This document shows positions 19,635 through 28,248 of a stretch of 64,000 bases of DNA, in pieces. The notes beneath the pieces were generated by a model. It saw only the letters and a program-made list of their open reading frames with translations, was not told where the DNA came from and made no database searches. A program made the position numbers and the translations under genes. The stretch comes from Cyclobacteriaceae bacterium (lineage in GTDB: Bacteria; Bacteroidota; Bacteroidia; Cytophagales; Cyclobacteriaceae). Positions within the stretch are counted from its first letter, which is position 1. Each line of letters starts with the position of its first letter. Location of the stretch: NCBI GenBank assembly GCA_022841475.1, contig JALHRJ010000016.1, positions 28,381 to 92,380 of the forward strand, in the 5' to 3' direction.

Positions 19635-20965
19635 CAGTTAGTGTGCTTACTTAATTCTTCCTGATTTATTTTCTCCTCATTGCGCCCGATGATCAAACGA
19701 TTGCTGCGATCATAAGAAAAATAATTCCACATCCAGCTGAAAAAGGTAAATACTTTGTTACGAAAACCAACGATCGACATCAGGTGAACGAACATCCACA
19801 CATACCAGGCAAAAAATCCCTGGAAGCGAATGCCTTTCATATCAACAACGGCTTTATGCCTGCCCACTGTTGCCATCGATCCCTTGTCAAAATAACGAAA
19901 AGGTTTTAAGGTTTTTTTCAACATCAGATTTTTGATGTTTTTAGCTACCAATCGACCTTGTTGCTGTGCAGGGGGTGCCATCATCGGGTGACCCTTCGGT
20001 GCTTTTACATCGCCCTCCATAAGCGCTACATCCCCAATAGCAAAAATATTCTCGTAGCCTTTTACACGATTAAACTCGTCCACCATCAACCTGTTTCCTC
20101 TGCCTATCAGTTCAGGGTTCATTCCTTCAATGGGATTTCCTTTTACCCCGGCCGCCCAAATCAACGAACGCGAAACAAGTTTTTCTCCGGTGCTAAGAAC
20201 AACTTCATACCCATCGTAGGATTTTACAGCTGCATTCAAGTGCACCTTTACACCCATCTCGGTTAAGAACTCTAACGCCTTTTGTCCGGCTATATCAGAC
20301 ATCCCATTTAACAATCGTGGCGAAGCTTCGATCAAATGGATATCCATATTACGCATGTCCAATTCTTTGTAGTCTTTAGGAAATACGTTCTTTTTTAATT
20401 CTGTGAGTGCCCCTGATAGTTCTACACCAGTCGGTCCACCCCCCACAATCACAAAATCCATCAGGCTATTCATTACCTCATGGTCTTCGGTGAGTAAAGC
20501 ATATTCCAATTGCCGGATGATCTTATTTCTGAGCTTGGTAGCATCAACGATGTTTTTCATGGAAGAAGAATGTTTTTCTACTTCTGTCATTCCATAAAAG
20601 TTAGTAACCGCTCCGGTTGCAATCACCAGATAATCATACTTTACCCCGCCAATGGAAGTTTCAATATAATTTTCTTCAGGTTTGATTTTCTTCACTTCGC
20701 CTAGTCGGAAATAGAAGTCCGACTGACTTCCAAATAATTTCCGAAAGGGAGCCACAATCGAATTGGTTTCTAAACCCGAAGTAGCAACCTGGTAAAGCAA
20801 AGGTTGGAAGGTATGGTGATTGAACTTATCAAAAAGCACCACCTGAGCTTTAATGCCCTCAAGACCTTTAACTACTTCCAGACCTCCAAACCCACCGCCA
20901 ATTACAATGATGCGGGGTTTGCCCAGGTCAGCAATACGCGTTCGCGTGGTTATCAATTTGGGCAT
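19634..20965 (-). CDS. ndh: Type II NADH dehydrogenase-like FAD oxidoreductase
   Basis: A 443-residue pyridine-nucleotide-disulphide oxidoreductase of the NDH-2 type, which passes electrons from NADH to quinone without pumping ions. The FAD loop IVIGGGFGGLEVVKGL is near residues 20-35, the NAD(P)H-binding FVIVGGGPTGVELSGAL near 170, and the second FAD motif NIFAIGDVALMEGD near 310. The C-terminus has a hydrophobic stretch with WYVWMFVHLMSIVGFRNKV that would anchor it to the inner face of the membrane, as usual for NDH-2. It overlaps kup by one base. No other respiratory genes are nearby. Confidence 0.9.
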   Translation of the reverse strand: MPKLITTRTRIADLGKPRIIVIGGGFGGLEVVKGLEGIKAQVVLFDKFNHHTFQPLLYQVATSGLETNSIVAPFRKLFGSQSDFYFRLGEVKKIKPEENYIETSIGGVKYDYLVIATGAVTNFYGMTEVEKHSSSMKNIVDATKLRNKIIRQLEYALLTEDHEVMNSLMDFVIVGGGPTGVELSGALTELKKNVFPKDYKELDMRNMDIHLIEASPRLLNGMSDIAGQKALEFLTEMGVKVHLNAAVKSYDGYEVVLSTGEKLVSRSLIWAAGVKGNPIEGMNPELIGRGNRLMVDEFNRVKGYENIFAIGDVALMEGDVKAPKGHPMMAPPAQQQGRLVAKNIKNLMLKKTLKPFRYFDKGSMATVGRHKAVVDMKGIRFQGFFAWYVWMFVHLMSIVGFRNKVFTFFSWMWNYFSYDRSNRLIIGRNEEKINQEELSKHTN

Positions 20966-21105
20966 TTAAAAGAGAAATATGGCTCTAAAAAGGGTGCAAT
21001 TTACAGGTTGTCGAAGGATTTCGTGGTGTTTGAATATTTTTTTTGTTCTTCCATCATGAACCAAAGTAAAGACTGTAATTTTACCTTACTAAACTAACAA
21101 CCGTT

Positions 21106-21852
21106 ATGCTTAAGAAACTTTTATTCGTATGTTCAATCGGTGCCGTCATGGTAAGTTGTGGCGGAGAGGCTGAAAAACTCAAATCGCAAGTTGACTCTCT
21201 AAAAAGTGAGCTGCAAACCAGTCAACAATTTGCTACAACCCTGCAGGAGGTTGGGGTATTGATGGACTCAATTGATGCAAACCGTCAACTCCTTCGTGTA
21301 AACATGGTGGAAGGCACTACCTATGATGATTACACTTCGCGAATGAAAGACATCAATAATTACGTGAAGGACACACAAAACAAAATTGAAGATCTTGAGA
21401 AGTCTTTGAAGAAGTCAAAAGGCAATACAAATGCACTCTCTGCAACAATCAAAAAACTGAAAGCTGATCTGGAAGAACGCAATAAAGAAATTGCAGCATT
21501 AAATGAACATGTGGATCAACTACGCAATGAAAATCAAAACCTGATTACTACAGTTGGGTTACAAGAGGCTGAGTTGAATGACAAGGAGTCGCAGATACTT
21601 GCCAAGCAGCAAGAGTTGGCGCTCATTGAGGCAAAGATTCAGGAACTTATGATTTCCAGCAAGGTAAGTGAAGCAGATTCCTATTTTGCCCGCGCACAAG
21701 CTGTAGAAGAAGCAGCGAACAGAACAAAGTTGGCGCCAAAAAAGAAAAAGGAAACCCTTATGGAAGCCGTTGAGCTCTATAAGAAATCACTTTCTTTAGG
21801 AAAGGAAGAGGCACAAGCTAAGATTACAGAATTGGAGAAGAAGGTAAACTAA
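21106..21852 (+). CDS. Coiled-coil lipoprotein
   Basis: A 248-residue exported protein. The N-terminus MLKKLLFVCSIGAVMVSCGG is a lipoprotein signal with Cys18 as the likely lipidated residue. Most of the mature chain is charged and predicted to form long coiled coils (for example KLKSQVDSLKSELQTSQQ and IKKLKADLEERNKEIAALNE), ending in a helical ADSYFARAQAVEEAANRTK segment that resembles a TPR-like hairpin. No enzymatic motif is seen. Anchoring in the inner leaflet of the outer membrane or in the inner membrane facing the periplasm is the probable location. It is monocistronic and divergent from ndh. Confidence 0.8.
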   Translation: MLKKLLFVCSIGAVMVSCGGEAEKLKSQVDSLKSELQTSQQFATTLQEVGVLMDSIDANRQLLRVNMVEGTTYDDYTSRMKDINNYVKDTQNKIEDLEKSLKKSKGNTNALSATIKKLKADLEERNKEIAALNEHVDQLRNENQNLITTVGLQEAELNDKESQILAKQQELALIEAKIQELMISSKVSEADSYFARAQAVEEAANRTKLAPKKKKETLMEAVELYKKSLSLGKEEAQAKITELEKKVN

Positions 21853-21870
21853 AGTTTTGTAACAATTATA

Positions 21871-21898
21871 AAAAAGCCCTGCATGTCAGGGCTTTTTT
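21871..21898. terminator. Bidirectional intrinsic terminator
   Basis: The stem GCCCTG/CAGGGC, extended by an A/T tract on both sides, has a CATGT loop and ends in six T. It lies between the convergent lipoprotein and VanZ-like genes. Confidence 0.9.
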
Positions 21899-21904
21899 GT
21901 TGGG

Positions 21905-22270
21905 TCATTTTCGCCAATAGATTGAACCAATAATCGCTGCGATCAATACCCCAATGGTATCCAAAACCCAATCCCAAACATCCGGTGTTCGGCCTGGCGT
22001 TAATCGTTGGTAATTTTCATCCAATGCGCCAAAAGTTGAACCAATCAATAACGTGATAGTAAAAAGGACGTAGGCATGTTGGATTGTGAATTCAAGATCA
22101 AGCCATCGGAAAATCAAAAGTCCTAAAATCAAATACTCAACACAGTGAATAAGCTTGTCGGGCGTTAATTCAAATCCTTTCGGAAGTTGATGGCCAGGTA
22201 TGGAGGATCCGGCAAGGATTAATAGGCTAAAGAGGATTAATGCAGTTCGGGCAAGCGCGCGTGATGACAT
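21905..22270 (-). CDS. VanZ-like membrane protein
   Basis: A 121-residue protein with about four hydrophobic segments and the VanZ family features: DKLIHCVEYLILGLLIF near residue 38-54 and a conserved ALDENYQRLTPGRTPDVWDW near 84-103, followed by DTIGVLIAAIIG. VanZ itself raises teicoplanin resistance, but most members in this phylum have no known role. It starts directly after the stop of the CaCA antiporter on the same strand, so they are co-transcribed; the terminator at 21871 closes the unit. Confidence 0.88.
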   Translation of the reverse strand: MSSRALARTALILFSLLILAGSSIPGHQLPKGFELTPDKLIHCVEYLILGLLIFRWLDLEFTIQHAYVLFTITLLIGSTFGALDENYQRLTPGRTPDVWDWVLDTIGVLIAAIIGSIYWRK

Positions 22271-23236
22271 TTATTCCATCCCCACAAGGTAAATTGTATA
22301 CACGATGTAACCCGACAACAACAGAAAAGCTTCCCACCGATCAAGTTTGCGTGTATTCAATGTAAACATAAATATCATGAGCACAATCGTGGACGCACCC
22401 AACACATACAAATCAAAATCGAGGGCTACATCAAACGGCAACGGACGGATTAGTCCGGTAATGCTTAAAATAAAAAAGATGTTAAAGATGTTAGACCCGA
22501 TCACATTTCCAATGGCTATATCCGTATTCTTTTTGTAAGCGGCTACTGCGGATGTTGCAAGTTCGGGCAGCGAGGTACCAGCCGCGAGTATGGTAAGGCC
22601 AATTAATTTATCACTTAGCCCGTAATGTTGTGCGATGGCAATAGCGTTATCAACCACTAATGTTCCTCCGCCTACCAACATCATGATGCCTAAAACCATT
22701 AACCCAACAGCCACAGGGGTTGAATAGATTTTAATGGAATCACTGTCTGAATCAAGATCGGAAGAGGAACTCATTGTGCGATAGATGTACATCATGAACA
22801 AACCAAAAAAGACAAGCAGGATAAAACTATCAAGCCTGCTTAAAACATTGGTTTCACTTCCCCATATCAGTGTATCGTTAACTAACACATAAAGTACCAA
22901 GGCCGCTAATAAGGATAAAGGCACCTCATAGCGTACTGTATTGCGAAGAACAACGAGTGGATAAATAAGCCCGGCTACACCCAGAATGAACAGTAAATTA
23001 AAATTATTACTACCAATAACATTTCCAAAAGCTGCCGAATCATAACCTTTTAAGGAAGAGGTAACGCTAACGAGAAGTTCAGGTGTAGAGGTTCCAAAAG
23101 CTACTACGGTGAGGCCAATGGCAATATTGGAGATATTAAATTTTTTGGCTATCGATGAAGAACCACTGACAAGAAAATCAGCACCTTTTATGAGAACTAC
23201 GAAGCCTACGAGCAATAAAGTGATGGCCAATAACAT
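22271..23236 (-). CDS. Calcium/sodium antiporter (CaCA family, YrbG-like)
   Basis: A 321-residue inner-membrane antiporter with ten hydrophobic segments and two inverted alpha-repeats that hold the ion-binding acidic residues: VAFGTSTPELLVSVTSSLKG near residues 46-65 and AAGTSLPELATSAVAAY near 213-229, each followed by NVIGSN. This duplication is the hallmark of Na+/Ca2+ or K+-dependent Na+/Ca2+ exchangers. Direction and ion preference cannot be read from sequence. The VanZ-like gene follows without a gap. Confidence 0.93.
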   Translation of the reverse strand: MLLAITLLLVGFVVLIKGADFLVSGSSSIAKKFNISNIAIGLTVVAFGTSTPELLVSVTSSLKGYDSAAFGNVIGSNNFNLLFILGVAGLIYPLVVLRNTVRYEVPLSLLAALVLYVLVNDTLIWGSETNVLSRLDSFILLVFFGLFMMYIYRTMSSSSDLDSDSDSIKIYSTPVAVGLMVLGIMMLVGGGTLVVDNAIAIAQHYGLSDKLIGLTILAAGTSLPELATSAVAAYKKNTDIAIGNVIGSNIFNIFFILSITGLIRPLPFDVALDFDLYVLGASTIVLMIFMFTLNTRKLDRWEAFLLLSGYIVYTIYLVGME

Positions 23237-23359
23237 GCAAGAGTGGTTTAGGGTACCCGAAAGGTAAACTCTTTTTTCATTTTTGGCCGAAAAGGTACAT
23301 GTAAAAAATTAACGTACTTAAAACGGGGTTTCTTCTTAAATTAGCGGTTTGTTCAACCC

Positions 23360-24646
23360 ATGACCTTAGATATCTTAGTAACAATCTCCCTTGTCCTTTT
23401 AAATGGCTTTTTTGTTGCAGCTGAATTTGCGATTGTTAAGGTTCGTTCTTCTCAAATTGCACTCGAAAAGGGCACTTTATCAAAAGATGCTGCCAAAATC
23501 ATCGTAAATAATCTTGATGGTTTTCTGGCTGCCACCCAACTGGGGATTACTTTGGCAAGTTTGGGCCTTGGATGGGTGGGAGAGGATGTAGTTTCAAAGA
23601 TTGTGCTGAATGCCATGCATTCAATGGGGCTGCAAATGAGTGAGGCTACCGCCCACAGCATTGCAATACCTGTGGCGTTCCTTATCCTGACAATTATGCA
23701 TATTGTTTTTGGTGAGTTAGCCCCCAAGTCAATCGCCATACGCTACCCGGCCAGTACAACGCTACGTATTTCTATTGCCTTGCGTGTATTTTATTTCATT
23801 TTCCGCCCTTTCATCTGGTTACTGAATGGGTTTGCGAATCTGATCCTAAAATTATTTGGCATTAAGCCTATGAGTGAAATGGAGATTCATTCTGAAGAAG
23901 AATTAAAACTAATAATAGCCGAAAGTGAAGAGGGAGGTGCCATAGAGTCGAGCGAACGTGAGTTGATTCAAAATGTGTTTGACTTTGATAACCGCGTGGC
24001 CCGGCAGGTAATGGTGCCCCGGGTTAAAATGAGCATGATCAAAGCCGATACTTCTATAGCGGAAGCCATGAACATTGTCTTGAAAGAGGGCTATTCGAGG
24101 TATCCGATTTATGAGCAATCAAAAGATGAAGTGATAGGTGTTGTTCATTCCAAAGACATTGTATCGGTATACATTCTAAACAATAATAAAAGCCTGAAGG
24201 ACATCATGCGGGCGGTGCATTTTATACCGGAAACAAAGCCTATCGATGTATTGCTTCGGGATTTTCAACGTACCAAAGCACAGATGGCATTTGTGGTAAG
24301 TGAGTTTGGCGGAATTATTGGCTTGGTTACGCTGGAAGATATTCTGGAAGAACTGGTAGGAGAAATTCAGGATGAACACGACCATGAGCAGCAGATTGTT
24401 GTACCTATCGACAAAGTAACATTTCAGATTGCTGCCCAATCTTCCTTACACGACATCAACAAATTACTGGAAGTCCCCTTTCCGGAAGCTGAAGAATACG
24501 AAACGCTTGCTGGCTTGCTTACTTATGAACGACCCATGTTAAAAGAAGGGGATGAGTTTGAATTATTCAGCTATAAGATCAAAATTCAAAAGATAAATCA
24601 AACCTTACCTGAAACTGTTGAAGTAAAACTAATCACAGTAACCTAA
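23360..24646 (+). CDS. CNNM/CorB-type transporter (DUF21-CBS-CorC_HlyC)
   Basis: A 428-residue protein often annotated as haemolysin. It has an N-terminal DUF21 membrane domain (residues 1-190, with ATQLGITLASLGLGWVGED), a pair of CBS domains (about 205-335, with VPRVKMSMIKADTSIAEAM and GVVHSKDIV), and a C-terminal CorC_HlyC FAD-like domain (about 350-428). Characterised homologues (CorB, CNNM, MpfA) act in Mg2+ export or exchange, so a Mg2+ role is likely and haemolysis is not. It converges on corA, with only 10 bp between the stops. Confidence 0.92.
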   Translation: MTLDILVTISLVLLNGFFVAAEFAIVKVRSSQIALEKGTLSKDAAKIIVNNLDGFLAATQLGITLASLGLGWVGEDVVSKIVLNAMHSMGLQMSEATAHSIAIPVAFLILTIMHIVFGELAPKSIAIRYPASTTLRISIALRVFYFIFRPFIWLLNGFANLILKLFGIKPMSEMEIHSEEELKLIIAESEEGGAIESSERELIQNVFDFDNRVARQVMVPRVKMSMIKADTSIAEAMNIVLKEGYSRYPIYEQSKDEVIGVVHSKDIVSVYILNNNKSLKDIMRAVHFIPETKPIDVLLRDFQRTKAQMAFVVSEFGGIIGLVTLEDILEELVGEIQDEHDHEQQIVVPIDKVTFQIAAQSSLHDINKLLEVPFPEAEEYETLAGLLTYERPMLKEGDEFELFSYKIKIQKINQTLPETVEVKLITVT

Positions 24647-24656
24647 TGCTATACAT

Positions 24657-25727
24657 TCAAAACCACTTTTTGTGCTTAAAGTAGATAATCATAACAAAGA
24701 AAATCACACCCATAATGGCAAGCACGCCAAAATAACCATTAGTCCATTCTAGTTCGGGCATATTGCGGAAGTTCATGCCGTAAACCCCGGCAATAAAGGT
24801 GAGCGGAATGAAGATGACTGTAATAATTGTCAGCAGTTTCATGACTTCATTCATCTTATAATTGATGGTATTCATGTATAAATCCATGAGGGTGGAAGTA
24901 AGATCTTTGTAGGTATCCAGCGAGTCAATCAGATGGATCACGTGATCATATACATCGGAATAGTATTTGATGCTTCTCTCCTCGATAAATTCATCTTCAT
25001 TTTTCACAACCTTATTTAACGCTTCACGCAACGGGTAAACAACTTTCCGTAGGTAAATAAATTCCTTGCGCAATTTCTGAATGCGTTGAAAATCTTCTAC
25101 CGTAGGATTATTCGAAATACTATCTTCAATTTCTTCAACCTGCCGGCCTATGTTTTCGAGAACCGAATAGTAACTATCCACAATGCTATCGATTAGCCGA
25201 TACAAGAGATAATCCGCACCTCTTTTTCTGATAATATTGGTCTCTTGCTTGATTCGGTTGCGAAGACTATCAAAAATATCACCTTCTTTTTCCTGAAATG
25301 ACAAAACATAATTTTTGCCTAAAACAAAACTGATATGTTCGTAATCGATGTTGTTTTGCCCATCAATGCGGTACAGCATCTTTAAGGTAAAGAACAGGTG
25401 ATTTTCATATTCATCGGCTTTGGGTTGGTGATCGGTATTGTGAATGTCTTCCAGAAGCAGATAATGCAGATCAAATTTTTTACTGATTTTTTTGATCAAA
25501 TCTCCATCTGATAATCCATCGACATTGATCCAGTTTATACGGGTAAGGTTACATTGTTCTAAAAGTTCATCAATACCTAGGTTGTCTTTAAAATCATATG
25601 AATGCTCATCGTATGAAATTAATTCGAGGATGACTTTATTATCACTGGCAGCGGTATGTTCATGCTCAGTTAAATGTTCATTCAACTGTTTGAGAACCGC
25701 TTTTCTTTTAGACTTGGTTTGTTTCAT
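24657..25727 (-). CDS. corA: Magnesium/cobalt transporter CorA
   Basis: A 356-residue CorA. A large cytoplasmic domain with long helices precedes two C-terminal membrane segments; the selectivity motif YGMNF lies between them near residue 320, followed by the periplasmic loop RNMPELEWTNGYFG. The C-terminus ends with a basic YFKHKKWF. CorA channels let Mg2+ in and close when cytoplasmic Mg2+ is high. It follows the MscS gene on the same strand with a 12-bp gap, so they are probably one operon. Confidence 0.95.
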   Translation of the reverse strand: MKQTKSKRKAVLKQLNEHLTEHEHTAASDNKVILELISYDEHSYDFKDNLGIDELLEQCNLTRINWINVDGLSDGDLIKKISKKFDLHYLLLEDIHNTDHQPKADEYENHLFFTLKMLYRIDGQNNIDYEHISFVLGKNYVLSFQEKEGDIFDSLRNRIKQETNIIRKRGADYLLYRLIDSIVDSYYSVLENIGRQVEEIEDSISNNPTVEDFQRIQKLRKEFIYLRKVVYPLREALNKVVKNEDEFIEERSIKYYSDVYDHVIHLIDSLDTYKDLTSTLMDLYMNTINYKMNEVMKLLTIITVIFIPLTFIAGVYGMNFRNMPELEWTNGYFGVLAIMGVIFFVMIIYFKHKKWF

Positions 25728-25739
25728 TGATTAGGGTGT

Positions 25740-26576
25740 TTATCGGTTGATGAGTACCCGGCCTGGATAACCAAACTCAATATTTTCTTTTTGAAATCGT
25801 TCGTTGATGGATTTTAGAACATCACATTTCAGGTCAAAGGCATTGCCAGGGTTCGAAGCCCACACATAACCGCGCAATTGAATCCCGAAGTCTGCGTAGT
25901 TTACAACACGAACCATCACAGGCGGCTCCCCCTTGGTAAGTTCTTCAGGTGATCGGTTATCGATATAATTAGGATGATTTAGTCCTTCCTCCTGAATAAT
26001 CTTCATAGCCCGATCAAGGTCAACCCCAAACGGTACTGGTACCTCCACAAATACACAGGTTTTTTCATCGGTCAGCGTTGAATTAATAATTGTTTCATTA
26101 CTAATAACACTATTTGGAATCACGATGCGTCTGTTCTCAAAATCCTTAATGATGGTGTGGCGTAAGGTTATGTCCTCTACATCACCCGTGTATAACTGAC
26201 CGATTTTTACCCGATCGCCAACACTAAAAGGTTTAAAGATTACAAGAAAGAAACCGCTGATAATATTTGAAAAGGCTGACTGTGAAGCAAAACCAACAAT
26301 GGCTGCCAGAACCCCTGCACCCGTAAGCAACGTGGTGCCTACTGACCTAAAGTAAGGAATGGACCGGAAAATAATAATGGCCGCGATCAGATATATCAGA
26401 AAGTCAACGGCATTTTTAAAAAAGTTATAACGGGTAGGATCTACCTTTAATTTTTTAGCTGCACCCCTGATAAAACGACCGATCAGGAACCGAAGCAACC
26501 GGGAAACCAAAAAAGCGAAGGCCAGCACAATTAGGGCAAAGGCCACTTGTTCCCACTTCTCGTCAACAAAGTTCAT
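25740..26576 (-). CDS. Small-conductance mechanosensitive channel (MscS family)
   Basis: A 278-residue protein with three N-terminal membrane segments, the pore-lining third helix GVLAAIVGFASQSAFSNIIS (residues about 85-104) rich in Ala and Gly, then the beta domain starting KPFSVGDRVKIG and the alpha/beta C-terminal domain ending YPGRVLINR. Length and domain layout match the basic MscS type, which releases solutes on osmotic downshift. It lies upstream of corA in the same orientation. Confidence 0.93.
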   Translation of the reverse strand: MNFVDEKWEQVAFALIVLAFAFLVSRLLRFLIGRFIRGAAKKLKVDPTRYNFFKNAVDFLIYLIAAIIIFRSIPYFRSVGTTLLTGAGVLAAIVGFASQSAFSNIISGFFLVIFKPFSVGDRVKIGQLYTGDVEDITLRHTIIKDFENRRIVIPNSVISNETIINSTLTDEKTCVFVEVPVPFGVDLDRAMKIIQEEGLNHPNYIDNRSPEELTKGEPPVMVRVVNYADFGIQLRGYVWASNPGNAFDLKCDVLKSINERFQKENIEFGYPGRVLINR

Positions 26577-26693
26577 GACCCCGAAATTAGTAATTAGTTA
26601 GCAGTTGCAGGCAACCAACCCATTTTTTGAAAACGTAACTATCCCTTACTATTTGATGTTTACTATTCCGGTGATTGCTTATTATTGCATCTC

Positions 26694-27668
26694 ATGACCA
26701 AAAATCTGGAAATTATAAAGGCCCCAGTGGCCAGGGAGATGGCCGACTTTGAGCAAAAGTTCAGGGCTTCCATGAAAACCAAGGTTCTCCTGCTGGATAA
26801 GATCATGAGCTACATTGTGAAACGCAAAGGCAAACAGATGCGGCCCATGTTTATCTTTTTGAGTGCCGGTGCCTGTGGTCAGATCAATGAGTCAACTTAT
26901 CGGGGTGCCTCCTTAATAGAGTTGGTTCATACGGCAAGCCTGGTGCATGATGACGTGGTGGATAATTCAAATTACCGCAGAGGTTTTTTCTCTGTAAATG
27001 CCTTGTGGAAAAACAAAATCGCAGTGTTGGTAGGCGACTTCCTGCTGACGCGAGGATTGTTTCTCGCCCTTGAGCATAAAGACTATGATCTTCTATCAAT
27101 CTGTACCGATGCCGTGAAAGAAATGAGCGAGGGGGAATTGATGCAAATGGAGAAAGCCCGGCACCTGGATATAACCGAAGAAATCTACTATGAGATCATC
27201 CGACAAAAAACTGCCTCGCTGATTGCTTCGTGTTGCGCGGTAGGGGCCAGTTCGGTAGGCGCTTCGCCAGAAGTAGTTAAAAACATGAAAACGTTTGGTG
27301 AGCTGGTTGGCATGGCCTTTCAAATTAAGGATGACTTATTTGATTATGGTGAGGATGAAATCGGAAAACCTTTGGGTATTGATATTAAAGAGAAGAAGAT
27401 GACCTTGCCACTTATCCATTCACTTTCCAAAGCCTCGTGGCTGGAGAAGCGAAAGATCATCGGCATCGTTAAAAATGACAGTGAAAACTCAAAGAAGGTT
27501 AATTACGTGATTGAATTTGTAAAAAATTCAGGTGGTATTGAGTACGCCAATCAGAAGATGCGGGGCTATCATGCAGAAGCATTACAAGTGCTTAATACTT
27601 TTCCTGCTTCCGAATACAAGACCTCGCTGGAAGACCTTGTTCAGTATACGATCGAGAGAAAAAATTAG
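26694..27668 (+). CDS. Polyprenyl diphosphate synthase
   Basis: A 324-residue trans-isoprenyl synthase that extends allylic diphosphates with IPP, probably to the chain used for menaquinone. The first Asp-rich motif LVHDDVVD and second KDDLFDYGED are both present, as are the KGKQMRP substrate-binding segment and GDFLLTRG. The residues before the first Asp motif (ELVHTASLVHDD) are small, which in this family favours long products. The ATG at 26694 is preferred over an in-frame TTG three codons earlier. Its last 4 bases overlap the convergent gene at 27665. Confidence 0.92.
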   Translation: MTKNLEIIKAPVAREMADFEQKFRASMKTKVLLLDKIMSYIVKRKGKQMRPMFIFLSAGACGQINESTYRGASLIELVHTASLVHDDVVDNSNYRRGFFSVNALWKNKIAVLVGDFLLTRGLFLALEHKDYDLLSICTDAVKEMSEGELMQMEKARHLDITEEIYYEIIRQKTASLIASCCAVGASSVGASPEVVKNMKTFGELVGMAFQIKDDLFDYGEDEIGKPLGIDIKEKKMTLPLIHSLSKASWLEKRKIIGIVKNDSENSKKVNYVIEFVKNSGGIEYANQKMRGYHAEALQVLNTFPASEYKTSLEDLVQYTIERKN

Positions 27669-28129
27669 GATAATCTTACCTTATCTCTTCCTGCTTCCAG
27701 AATAGCATATTCTTTGGAACGCTTATAAAGAGGCTCCTCCAAAATTTGCGATGCCGGCCCGATGTTAGAAGGCGAGTAGGTACCTTCAGTTTCCCACCAT
27801 TTCTTTGCATTTTCGCGAGCTTCAGTTTTATCTACTTCAAAGTAGTTGATAATGGAATCAGAGATGATCCAGGGCTTGGCTACAGTAGCATATTTTTCAA
27901 AGATCATCGATCGCATCTGTGTACCGCTCGTTTGATTTTTGAAATGAGAAAGGGTATAGGACATGGTTTCAGGCTCAGTCATGATCATATCCCAATATCT
28001 TTTGGAGGTAACAATCTGTGCGGTAGTCAATAGATAACCGTATCCTTTTTCGATGGGCTCTTTCGTGATCTGGCAACTAGCCCTGAATTCCTTCTTTTTT
28101 TTGCCGAACAGTGTATCTAAAAGTGCCAT
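27665..28129 (-). CDS. Conserved hypothetical protein
   Basis: A 154-residue soluble protein that I do not recognise. It starts with MALLDTLFGKKKKEFR, then ASCQITKEPIEKGYGYLLTT, which looks like the start of a small beta-rich domain with a single Cys, followed by helical segments with aromatic residues (SKRYWDMIMTEPE, NAKKWWETEGTYSP). There is no signal or membrane segment. It ends 4 bases inside the convergent polyprenyl synthase gene and stands alone otherwise. Coding reality is supported by an ATG start and amino-acid composition like its neighbours. Confidence 0.7.
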   Translation of the reverse strand: MALLDTLFGKKKKEFRASCQITKEPIEKGYGYLLTTAQIVTSKRYWDMIMTEPETMSYTLSHFKNQTSGTQMRSMIFEKYATVAKPWIISDSIINYFEVDKTEARENAKKWWETEGTYSPSNIGPASQILEEPLYKRSKEYAILEAGRDKVRLS

Positions 28130-28248
28130 GGTTTTGATTTTACTCTATTAGATACTTCGTTTTGAGTAAATAGTTGCATGGCCTGACTATTTTTTTAATC
28201 AAACCCTCAAAAAACTGTCGTGAGTTGGGATTATGGTTCAGGAATTTG

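Noticed and set aside
28130..28248. RNA gene in the gap before the unknown protein
   Set aside because: No tRNA-like cloverleaf or GC-rich hairpin is seen in the 119 bp.
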